Below are positions 1-6,136 of a stretch of DNA of 6,147 nt, piece by piece (position 1 is the first letter of the stretch; each line of letters starts with the position of its first letter). The notes under the pieces are model-generated. The model saw only the letters and a program-made list of their open reading frames with translations. It ran no database searches and was not told the DNA's origin. Source of the stretch: Candidatus Nealsoniibacteriota bacterium (GTDB lineage: Bacteria > Patescibacteriota > Minisyncoccia > Minisyncoccales > PWPS01). A program made the translations under genes and the position numbers. The stretch spans positions 1 to 6,147 of the forward strand of contig PWGJ01000084.1 of the NCBI GenBank assembly GCA_003554445.1, in the 5' to 3' direction.

Positions 1-28
1 AAATTGTTATTAATATTTTGGGTTTCAT
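1..28 (-). CDS. Start of an unidentified gene, truncated by the window edge
   Basis: An ATG at 28-26 (minus strand) opens a frame reading MKPKILITI before the window ends. It lies 5 nt after the bL25 stop codon, the same tight spacing as the other junctions, and the lysine-rich then hydrophobic opening looks like the first beta-strand of a cytosolic alpha/beta protein. Nine codons are too few to assign a family. As with its neighbours there is no clear Shine-Dalgarno motif; the upstream sequence is an A-rich run ending AAAAG. It is called a gene from position, direction and spacing; a chance ATG remains possible. Confidence 0.5.
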
Positions 29-33
29 CTTTT

Positions 34-741
34 TTATTCTTCTTTAGGGTCTTCTTCCGCTTCAACTTCAATATCTTCCTCACCTTCTTCCGTTCCTTCC
101 TCTTCTTCATCTTCGCCAATTACTTCTACATCTTCGAGTTCTTCATCAAGAGGTTCTTCCAACTGTTCATCAATATCTTGAGGTCTGGAAACCAAGGCAA
201 CCACGGCCTCGTCATCTTCTATGATTTCTACTCCCTCGGGAACCCCTAAATCTTTAACTTTTATAACGTCGTCAAAGGTTTCTAAGACCGAAATATCAAC
301 TTGAATGTCGTGAATAAGATTTTCGGGAAGCGCTTCAATCGTAACTTCGGAAAGGTTTCTAACCAAAGTTCCGTCCTCGTCTTTTACTGCTATCGACTGA
401 CCGACAAATTCAAGTGGAATTTCAACCTCAACTTTCTCTTCAAGATTCGGCTGATAAAAGTCTACATGAGTAAAATCGTCGGTGATCGGATGTTCTTGAG
501 TTTTCTGAATTAAAACAGTAGGCGTCTCTTTAACCTTTTTACCTTCTTCATCCTTAAGATTAATCTTGATAAGCGTACTCTCTCCGGCTTCTTTATATAT
601 CTTTTCCAAATCAACAGAATCCATCTGAATACTCAAATTATCCATTTTATATCCATAAACTACACCGGGAACCAATCCCTCCCTTCGTAAGGCTTTTGCA
701 TTTTTATCTTCATTTCTGACTTGTGCCGATAGTTCTAACAT
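34..741 (-). CDS. rplY: Large ribosomal subunit protein bL25, long Ctc/TL5 form with acidic tail
   Basis: This is a 50S ribosomal protein that binds 5S rRNA (general stress protein Ctc family). Residues 1-90 are the bL25 domain: an opening LSAQVR strand, then KNAKALRREGLVPGVVYG (14-30), the typical basic loop ending in P-x-V-x-Y-G, and THVDFYQ (91-97) closing the domain. Residues 98-187 match the second, TL5-type beta domain, with EVEIPLEFVG (105-114) and a DIQVDIS strand (145-151). From residue 189 to the end (235) the chain is almost purely acidic: 29 of 47 residues are Asp or Glu and one is Lys. The two-domain form is usually about 185-220 residues, so the tail accounts for the extra length. 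The ATG is 4 nt beyond the ferredoxin stop and matches the family's N-terminus. The identification is firm; the role of the tail is not known. Confidence 0.95.
   Translation of the reverse strand: MLELSAQVRNEDKNAKALRREGLVPGVVYGYKMDNLSIQMDSVDLEKIYKEAGESTLIKINLKDEEGKKVKETPTVLIQKTQEHPITDDFTHVDFYQPNLEEKVEVEIPLEFVGQSIAVKDEDGTLVRNLSEVTIEALPENLIHDIQVDISVLETFDDVIKVKDLGVPEGVEIIEDDEAVVALVSRPQDIDEQLEEPLDEELEDVEVIGEDEEEEGTEEGEEDIEVEAEEDPKEE
37..177 (-). repeat. Low-complexity GAA/GAG-rich tract encoding the bL25 acidic tail
   Basis: The coding strand here is strongly purine-biased, made largely of GAA, GAG and GAT/GAC codons; on the plus strand it appears as runs of cttctt and ttcctc. It is not a perfect tandem repeat, but short units recur often enough to be prone to slippage and length variation between strains. 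The tract stays in frame to a TAA stop at 36-34. It is compositional low complexity inside a gene, not a mobile or regulatory repeat. Confidence 0.6.
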
Positions 742-745
742 TTTT

Positions 746-958
746 TTATTCTTTTATTTTAATCACTTGGACCGGGCACCCGTTACTGGCCTGCCCATTA
801 CAACCTTTCTCTTCAATTTCTAAAACTTTTTTACCGTCTTCTTCATTGGAATTTTTTAGGTTGGCTTTTCCGTCGTCGCCCATCTCCCAGTACTCGGGAC
901 AAGCGGCAACGCAACTCCCGCAACCGATACAATTTTCGCGATCAAATACTATTTTCAT
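746..958 (-). CDS. Small ferredoxin, probably one [4Fe-4S] cluster plus a leftover cysteine pair
   Basis: This is a 70-residue soluble electron carrier. The cluster motif CIGCGSCVAACP (10-21) supplies C10, C13 and C16, and the fourth ligand should be C61 in the C-terminal CPVQVIKI segment. Two cysteines remain, C20 and C53. There is no second CxxCxxC triplet, so a second cluster is not possible in the usual way. In known single-cluster ferredoxins (Desulfovibrio gigas and Thermotoga types) the equivalent pair can form a disulfide, which is the likely role here. The segment PEYWEMGDDGKANL (21-34) matches the common PE-x-F-x-M-x-x-DGKA stretch of this family. The start codon lies inside the 3' end of the aldolase gene (17-nt overlap), suggesting translational coupling. 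The electron partner is not encoded here; a ferredoxin-dependent pyruvate or aldehyde oxidoreductase elsewhere in the genome is a guess. Confidence 0.93.
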   Translation of the reverse strand: MKIVFDRENCIGCGSCVAACPEYWEMGDDGKANLKNSNEEDGKKVLEIEEKGCNGQASNGCPVQVIKIKE

Positions 959-1784
959 AAAATATATTTATTTTTTCTTTTGTTTTTTTACTTATTACTG
1001 TTGAAACTTCTTTAAAAAGCTTGTAAGGGGTAACAGTGTTCGGATTCTCATTAAAGCTTCTTTCTATTTCTTTTCTCCATTCATTTCTTAGTTCGGTGTT
1101 CACATTAACTTTTACCACCCCTTTTTCGATTGAAGTTTTTAAATCCGAGGTTGATATTCCGGAACCCCCGTGCATTACCAGACCGATGTCGGTCTTTTCA
1201 CTTATATCGGTCAATCTATCAAAGTCCAATTCTGGCATTTGAGTATAAACTCCATGCACATTTCCAATTGAAAATGCACAAAGATCAACATCTGTTTCTG
1301 AGATAAATTTAACAAGTGTTTCAGTAGAAGTCAAGTCTTTTTGCTCTTTCGGAGCACCCTCATGCATGTTTGATCCGCCACCAACCTTTCCGATTTCACC
1401 TTCAATAACAATATCTTTCCCGGCTACCATGGAAACAACTTCTTTGGTCTTTTCTATATTTTTTTCCAGCGATAAATCGGAGCCGTCAAAATGAATCATA
1501 TCATAGCCGGCTTCTATAGCCTTTTTAATCCATTCGATATCTCTACCATGATCCAAATTAAGGTATATATCCGAATGCTTTTCTCGTAAAACATCCCTCA
1601 AAGCAACCGCCTCTTTTAATCCCAAAAACTGACTTTCTCCTCGTGAAGTTCCTAAAATAACCGGTACATTTTTCTCTTTTGCAGCTTCTACAATCCCCTT
1701 CATTTGCTCAACGGTTGAAAAGTTAAATTGACCGAGTGCCCACTTCTCATTTTTAGCCTTTTCCAGATTTTCTTTTAAACTCAT
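942..1784 (-). CDS. fba: Class II (metal-dependent) fructose-bisphosphate aldolase family protein
   Basis: It reversibly cleaves fructose 1,6-bisphosphate to dihydroxyacetone phosphate and glyceraldehyde 3-phosphate in the cytosol. At 280 residues it has the size of the Bacillus-type/GatY branch. Visible landmarks are GQFNFST (18-24), LNLDHG (75-80) with catalytic Asp78 and metal ligand His79, Asp100 in HFDGSD, IEGEIG (127-132) with probable metal ligand Glu130, GNVHG (174-178) with His177, HGGSG (205-209) with His205 and the phosphate-binding glycines, and NVNTELR (227-233). These match E. coli H110, E174, H226 and H264. One oddity is that the usual GG-x-E-D loop after the glutamate ligand reads GGGSN (135-139), losing the acidic pair. 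Tagatose-bisphosphate specificity cannot be excluded. The start codon follows the kinase stop after a single base; the TGA stop lies within the ferredoxin gene. Confidence 0.9.
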   Translation of the reverse strand: MSLKENLEKAKNEKWALGQFNFSTVEQMKGIVEAAKEKNVPVILGTSRGESQFLGLKEAVALRDVLREKHSDIYLNLDHGRDIEWIKKAIEAGYDMIHFDGSDLSLEKNIEKTKEVVSMVAGKDIVIEGEIGKVGGGSNMHEGAPKEQKDLTSTETLVKFISETDVDLCAFSIGNVHGVYTQMPELDFDRLTDISEKTDIGLVMHGGSGISTSDLKTSIEKGVVKVNVNTELRNEWRKEIERSFNENPNTVTPYKLFKEVSTVISKKTKEKINIFYENSI

Positions 1785-1785
1785 A

Positions 1786-2757
1786 TTATTTTTTTGTTAT
1801 TTCAACTGCTACTTTTTGATAATCATCACCCTCTTTGAGTATTCCGTATTTAGCGCCTTTCTCCTTCAAGCAATTCGTGGCATTGGCAACCCCGAGCTGA
1901 ATCGATTCTTCGATCGTCATACCTTTAATTCTTCCGGAAACGAAACCGGACCCGAATGAATCGCCGGCCCCGGTTCTGTCGGCAACTTCACTTTCGGGGG
2001 TGGTATTAACCTCATACAATCTTTCGTCGTCCGAAAGTATCAAACCGTCAGGACCTTTGGTCATTACAAAAATACCTCTAAAAAGATTATCTATTTCACC
2101 GAAAATTTCTCTTTCATTTTTATACGGAATTCCGGTTAAAATAGATGCTTCTTCCTGATTAACGATTAAGATATCAAAGTCGTTTATTCTCTCGGTAAAA
2201 TTGCTGTCTCTCAGCTGACTTTTGGATGGATTTACAGCTAACTTTACATCATCCCTTTTTCCGATGTCAATAATCTTGTAGAAGGTATCGAGAGAGCTTT
2301 TGGGAAAGGGAGCAATGTAAAACCACTTAGCTTGAATGTCAGAAGGAATCTCTTGCGGTTTCAGAGTTCCGGAAGCTCCTCTGTAGACCAGTATTGTTCT
2401 ATCCTCGTTTTCAACATCCAAAACCACAGAGAAGTTGGTTCTTTTTTCCATCGTAGTCTGAACCCAGTCGGTTATTATACCGAATCCTTCCAGGGCGCTG
2501 ATTACATCCCGTCCGGCTAAATCCTTTCCGACTTTGCCGACATAGGCAGTTTGAAGCCCTTGACGAGAGAAAGTTGCAGCAGTATTCGTTCCCCCTCCTC
2601 CGGTTGTAAAAAATAAGTCCTTTACGGAAACCTTGGACCCCAGGGGAAAACATAAACCTTTGCCGGTTGTAAATTGATCCGAATTAACGATTTGGCTATC
2701 CGAACGTAAAAATACATCCTTGGTAGCCGAACCGAAAGTTGCTACATCAATTTTCAT
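1786..2757 (-). CDS. PfkB/ribokinase-family sugar or nucleoside kinase, substrate unassigned
   Basis: This ATP-dependent kinase has the ribokinase fold and probably acts in the cytosol on a sugar, sugar phosphate or nucleoside. At 323 residues its length is normal for the family. The N-terminal GSATKDVFL (9-17) carries the substrate-side Asp14. The first PfkB signature region is GGGGTNTAATFSRQG (53-67), followed by VGKVGKD (73-79). VNQEEASILTG (199-209) is the conserved N-x-x-E motif region, and DRTGAGDSFGSGFVSG (260-275) is the second signature with catalytic base Asp266 and the anion-hole glycines. The aldolase next door makes phosphofructokinase activity attractive, but sequence features alone do not separate that from ribokinase-, adenosine kinase- or KDG kinase-like activity. 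The ATG lies within the end of the PEP synthase gene (11-nt overlap), and no Shine-Dalgarno motif is visible. The family is certain, the substrate open. Confidence 0.92.
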   Translation of the reverse strand: MKIDVATFGSATKDVFLRSDSQIVNSDQFTTGKGLCFPLGSKVSVKDLFFTTGGGGTNTAATFSRQGLQTAYVGKVGKDLAGRDVISALEGFGIITDWVQTTMEKRTNFSVVLDVENEDRTILVYRGASGTLKPQEIPSDIQAKWFYIAPFPKSSLDTFYKIIDIGKRDDVKLAVNPSKSQLRDSNFTERINDFDILIVNQEEASILTGIPYKNEREIFGEIDNLFRGIFVMTKGPDGLILSDDERLYEVNTTPESEVADRTGAGDSFGSGFVSGRIKGMTIEESIQLGVANATNCLKEKGAKYGILKEGDDYQKVAVEITKK

Positions 2758-5215
2758 GTTTTGCTATTTCTTCATAAGTTTTAATAATCGCTTCCGGGTT
2801 GACTGAAATCGTATCAATTCCACAACCGACTAAAAACTCAACGAACCCTTCCGTAGTAGCTGGCGCCTCTCCACATATTCCAACCGGCTTATCACATTCA
2901 TGTGCCTTCCAGAGAAACTTTTCAATAGTTTTTCTTACTGCTTTATCATTTTCATTAAATAAATCCTTTAACTTTGCATTATCTCTATCCACTCCCAAAG
3001 TAAGTTGTGTGAGATCATTGGAGCCGATCGAAAAGCCGTCAAATCTTTGGGCAAAATCATCCGTCAAGATAACATTGGAAGGTATCTCCGCCATTACATA
3101 AATTTGCAGCTTGTCTCTTGTTAAGCCATAGTCAGCCATAATTTCCAAAACGCCGTCACCTTCTTCCGGCCTGCGACAAAATGGAACCATAAGATTTACA
3201 TTATCCAAACCGAAGACTTCCCTCACTCTTCTCATTGCTTCACATTCAAGTTCAAATGCGGGTCTGAAGTCTTTATCCGTATATCTGGACGCACCTCTGA
3301 AGCCGATCATCGGATTCGATTCTTTTGATTCGTAAAGCTCACCACCTACCAGATTTCTATATTCATTGGATTTAAAATCAGAAAGTCGTACCAATACCGG
3401 TTTGGGATAAAAAGCAGCTGCGATTTGCGCTACACCTTCGGCCAATTCTTTAATGAAGTGCTCTTTTTTATCTTCATGCTCAACGGTAATTTCAGCAATT
3501 TTCTCTTTCAGCTCTTTATCTTCTATATCTTCAAAATTATAAAGTGCTAAGGGGTGAACCTTGACATGTTCTGCTAAAATGAACTCCATTCTAGCTAACC
3601 CTACTCCGTCACTTGGTAAAAAGGAGTGCTTGAAAGCGGTTTCAGGTGTTCCTATGTTCATAAGCACCTTGGTGTTCAAGTCGGGAATTTGACCCAGGTC
3701 ATGTTCTTCAACTTCATAATCCAAAATTCCCTCATAGACTCTACCGGTTGATCCTTGAGTGCAATCAACGGTTACTTCTTGACCGGTCTTCAGCTCTTTA
3801 GTGGCATTCTCACTTCCGACAATGGTCGGTACCCCCAACTCTCGCCCAACAATGGAAGCGTGTGCGGTTTTACCACCTTCATCGGTTACGATAGCGGAAG
3901 CGTCTCTCATTACCGACACCCAATCCGGATCAGTCATTTCGGTAACAAGGACGTCACCTTTTTCAAATTGGTCAATATTTTTAACATCCTTAATTACTCT
4001 AACAGTGCCTTGCCCGATCTTATTTCCAACAGCAATACCGGTTACCAAAGGATCGGCGCCGGTTTCAATGTGGTATTCTTTGTAGGTGCTTTTTTCATCC
4101 GGAGCATGAACCGTTTCAGGTCGGGATTGAACTATGAAAAGCCCTCCGGTTTCACCGTCTTTGGCCCATTCCAAATCTTGCGGTCTTCCATAATGATCTT
4201 CAATCTGAGTCGCCCACTTAGCTAAAGTCTGGATTTCATCATCATTCAACGAAAATTCCAACTGAGCATCTTCGGCTACCTTTCTTTCAACAATTCCTCC
4301 ATCTTTTCCGTATTCGTATTTTTTAGTTTTTCTGCCCAAATCTTTTCTGATTATTGGGTTTTTACCCTCCTTATCAATTGAAGGCTTGAAAACATAAAAT
4401 TCATCGGGTGTGATCCCTCCCTGAACAATCATCTCACCGAGCCCCCAGATGGAGTTTATTAAAACTACGTTATCAAAACCGGTTTCGGTATCGAGAGTAA
4501 ACATGATTCCGGAAGAAGCCTTGTCCGAGCGGACCATCTTTTGAACACCCACGGAAACCGCAAACTCCAGATGAGCAACATCTTTCTCTTCTCTGTAAGA
4601 AATTACTCTGTCATTGAAGGCGGAAGCAAAACAATCCTTAATCATTTGTAATAACTTTTCCTCACCGGATACATTCAAAAAGGTTTCAAATTGACCGGCA
4701 AAAGAGGCATCGGGCGCATCTTCGCAAACCGCAGAAGATCTAACCGCTACATCGACAGCGTCGCTATCGTATTTTTCACACATGTCACGATAGGCTTTTA
4801 AAATATCATTTTTAAGCCCTTCGGGAAATTCACCATTCATAACCAACTTTCTTCCTTTTTTTCCGGTTTTTTGTATGCTTTTTATGTCATCGGGATTAAG
4901 TTCATCAAATATCTTTTCCAATTCTTCTTTAAATCCGTTTTCTTCTATATATCTCCAATAACCGGCGGAAGTGACCGCAAAACCTCCGGGAACATTTATC
5001 CCTTTAGGAGTAAGTTCGGTAATCATTTCACCCAGCGAAGCATTTTTTCCTCCAACTAAATTGACGTCATCGGAGGTAGCTTCAAGGAGAGTTAATACAT
5101 TTTTTTCTTCTTTTTGCATATTATTTTTTAGATTATTGTTTATATTTTTTGTTGCTTCTTTTTTATCGGAGTTATTTTTATTATCCGAGAAAAAATTCAA
5201 AAGGTTGCTAATCAT
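2747..5215 (-). CDS. ppsA: Phosphoenolpyruvate synthase (pyruvate, water dikinase)
   Basis: It converts pyruvate, ATP and water to PEP, AMP and phosphate through a phosphohistidine, the entry step of gluconeogenesis. The order is an ATP-binding domain (about 45-370: GGKNASLGEM at 55-64, RSSAVCEDAPDASFAGQ at 159-175, VQSRPET at 362-368), the phosphohistidine swivel domain (about 385-490, GGKTAHASIVGRELG with His452) and the PEP/pyruvate TIM barrel (about 510-815: VRLSDFKSNEY at 609-619, GFRGASRY at 638-645, Glu710 in MAEIP, Asp734 in GSNDLTQ, catalytic Cys781 in GICGEAP). The EDAPDASFAGQ and TAHAS versions mark PEP synthase and not pyruvate phosphate dikinase. At 822 residues it is slightly longer than E. 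coli PpsA (792) because of a 32-residue Asn/Lys-rich N-terminal extension; translation might instead start at Met33 (5119). It ends at a TGA inside the kinase gene and begins 6 nt after the pyrophosphatase stop. Confidence 0.95.
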   Translation of the reverse strand: MISNLLNFFSDNKNNSDKKEATKNINNNLKNNMQKEEKNVLTLLEATSDDVNLVGGKNASLGEMITELTPKGINVPGGFAVTSAGYWRYIEENGFKEELEKIFDELNPDDIKSIQKTGKKGRKLVMNGEFPEGLKNDILKAYRDMCEKYDSDAVDVAVRSSAVCEDAPDASFAGQFETFLNVSGEEKLLQMIKDCFASAFNDRVISYREEKDVAHLEFAVSVGVQKMVRSDKASSGIMFTLDTETGFDNVVLINSIWGLGEMIVQGGITPDEFYVFKPSIDKEGKNPIIRKDLGRKTKKYEYGKDGGIVERKVAEDAQLEFSLNDDEIQTLAKWATQIEDHYGRPQDLEWAKDGETGGLFIVQSRPETVHAPDEKSTYKEYHIETGADPLVTGIAVGNKIGQGTVRVIKDVKNIDQFEKGDVLVTEMTDPDWVSVMRDASAIVTDEGGKTAHASIVGRELGVPTIVGSENATKELKTGQEVTVDCTQGSTGRVYEGILDYEVEEHDLGQIPDLNTKVLMNIGTPETAFKHSFLPSDGVGLARMEFILAEHVKVHPLALYNFEDIEDKELKEKIAEITVEHEDKKEHFIKELAEGVAQIAAAFYPKPVLVRLSDFKSNEYRNLVGGELYESKESNPMIGFRGASRYTDKDFRPAFELECEAMRRVREVFGLDNVNLMVPFCRRPEEGDGVLEIMADYGLTRDKLQIYVMAEIPSNVILTDDFAQRFDGFSIGSNDLTQLTLGVDRDNAKLKDLFNENDKAVRKTIEKFLWKAHECDKPVGICGEAPATTEGFVEFLVGCGIDTISVNPEAIIKTYEEIAKHEN
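5120..5215 (-). other. Uncertain N-terminal extension or leader of PEP synthase
   Basis: These 96 bases encode residues 1-32 in frame with PEP synthase if the upstream ATG (5215-5213) is used. The peptide starts with a short hydrophobic stretch (MISNLLNFF) and is then dominated by Asn and Lys (11 Asn and 5 Lys in 32), unlike the conserved enzyme that follows. If the real start is Met33 (5119-5117), this becomes an AT-rich leader of about 100 nt, the only real intergenic region in the window. Neither ATG has a Shine-Dalgarno motif. The upstream start keeps the 6-nt spacing typical of this cluster, which favours it slightly. Confidence 0.5.
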
Positions 5216-5221
5216 TTTAGT

Positions 5222-6136
5222 TTATTTTAAAGTTTTTGATAATGGAGGTATGATTTGTTTTTTTCTGGAAGCGACCCCTTCCAATTTTATCGGTGATTTT
5301 TCGGAATTAACCTCAAAAACCTCCTTTGCAAGTTTTTGATCTTCTTTGTCAGTTAAGTAGAGATGGGTGTCTTTATTCAAAATATCAATAACTCCGAAAA
5401 AAAGATGGTCCAGATTTTGCTCCTTTTTAACCTCTTTCATCTGTTGAATAATCTCCTCCTCTTTTCCGTTAAAAAAATCGATAGCGGCGACTTCGGCGAC
5501 ACCGACTCCGATCTTTTTACCACCGAACTTATAATCCTTGTAGTCGGCCTCGATTATTTCCTTTAATGTCATATCGGAAAGATCCGATTTAGCTTCAAAC
5601 ATTTCTTGAGCCAACTTATCAACATCTTCATCAATTAGATCCGAAAGGTCTTTAACGATCTGTTTGTCATATTCGGTAGTCGTGGGAGAGTTTAACTTCA
5701 ATGTATCGGACAAAATTCCACAAAGAAGCAAGAAAATTTCTTCATCCTCCAGTTCAATTTCCTTTTCGGAAGCTATCCTGGCAATGAGACTGGAAGTGCT
5801 TCCGAGCGGTTCGTTTCTGAAGTATATCGGCCGATCGGTTGCAAGCCCGGAAAGATTGTGATGATCTATAACGCCTATAACATTTTCCGGGTTTCCGGCC
5901 ATCTGACCTTCCTCATTGTGATCTACCAAAAATATATCGGCTTTTTTTAGATTTTCTTTTTTTGGCAATTCTAAACCCGCCTTTTTAAAGACTAGTTTTG
6001 TCTCTTTATTTACTTCTCCGGCTACGGCCGGTTTTGCCGAATCACCGAGCCTGGATAAAACTCTACTCCAGACGTAAGCGGAAACCACTGAATCGGTATC
6101 CGGATTCTTGTGACCTATAACTATTACCTCCTTCAT
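5222..6136 (-). CDS. ppaC: Manganese-dependent (family II) inorganic pyrophosphatase, DHH superfamily
   Basis: This soluble cytosolic enzyme hydrolyses pyrophosphate to two phosphates and so drives biosynthetic reactions that release PPi. At 304 residues it matches the usual length of about 310. The DHH domain carries GHKNPDTDS (8-16) with metal ligands His9, Asp13 and Asp15, VDHNE (71-75) with Asp72, the DHH signature at 91-93, and Asp144 in ILSDT. These are at nearly the same spacing as the B. subtilis enzyme (H9, D13, D15, D75, H97, D149). The C-terminal DHHA2 domain (about 195-300) ends with the substrate-binding SRKKQ motif (290-294). No CBS or DRTGG regulatory insert is present, so it is the plain, unregulated form. 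The start is fixed by the family, with the GH of the first motif at residues 8-9. It is the first gene of the cluster in this window; only 11 bases lie upstream, with an AAAGGA too close to the ATG to be a normal ribosome binding site. Confidence 0.96.
   Translation of the reverse strand: MKEVIVIGHKNPDTDSVVSAYVWSRVLSRLGDSAKPAVAGEVNKETKLVFKKAGLELPKKENLKKADIFLVDHNEEGQMAGNPENVIGVIDHHNLSGLATDRPIYFRNEPLGSTSSLIARIASEKEIELEDEEIFLLLCGILSDTLKLNSPTTTEYDKQIVKDLSDLIDEDVDKLAQEMFEAKSDLSDMTLKEIIEADYKDYKFGGKKIGVGVAEVAAIDFFNGKEEEIIQQMKEVKKEQNLDHLFFGVIDILNKDTHLYLTDKEDQKLAKEVFEVNSEKSPIKLEGVASRKKQIIPPLSKTLK

Noticed and set aside
1180..1198. A plus-strand hairpin (AGACCG ATGT CGGTCT) followed by TTTT, like a small terminator
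   Set aside because: It lies within the aldolase gene coding KTDIGL, on the strand opposite to transcription; on the transcribed strand no U-tract follows. The stem is only 6 bp.
2411..2653. An 80-codon minus-strand frame inside the kinase gene
   Set aside because: It overlaps the PfkB gene out of frame, including its conserved GGGGTN region, and resembles no protein family; it is a frame shadow.
3755..4225. A 156-codon plus-strand open frame, along with several shorter plus-strand frames (4-249, 301-513, 3801-4085, 4971-5339)
   Set aside because: They lie antisense to well-conserved enzyme genes, have no recognisable motifs, and show compositions expected of reverse-strand reading (Phe/Leu/Ser-rich).
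5139..5200. A possible internal promoter before Met33 of PEP synthase (TTGAAT at 5200-5195 and TATAAA at 5144-5139 on the minus strand)
   Set aside because: The boxes are not at 16-18 bp spacing with each other, and in such AT-rich DNA box-like hexamers are frequent. There is not enough to annotate a promoter.
2747..5215. Pyruvate phosphate dikinase in place of PEP synthase
   Set aside because: The ATP-binding EDAPDASFAGQ and the histidine loop GGKTAHAS followed by GRELGVP follow the PEP synthase pattern, not the dikinase patterns (SMPGMMDT, GGMTSHAA).
5826..5835. A 10-bp perfect palindrome, ATCGGCCGAT, as a possible operator
   Set aside because: It is inside the pyrophosphatase coding sequence (Thr-Asp-Arg-Pro region), far from any start, and one short palindrome is expected by chance.
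6126..6133. A perfect AAGGAGGT Shine-Dalgarno core on the minus strand at the pyrophosphatase start
   Set aside because: It lies just after the ATG, in codons 2-4 (Lys-Glu-Val). The next codon at proper spacing is ATA, and the family N-terminus requires the upstream ATG, so it is coding sequence that resembles an SD by chance.
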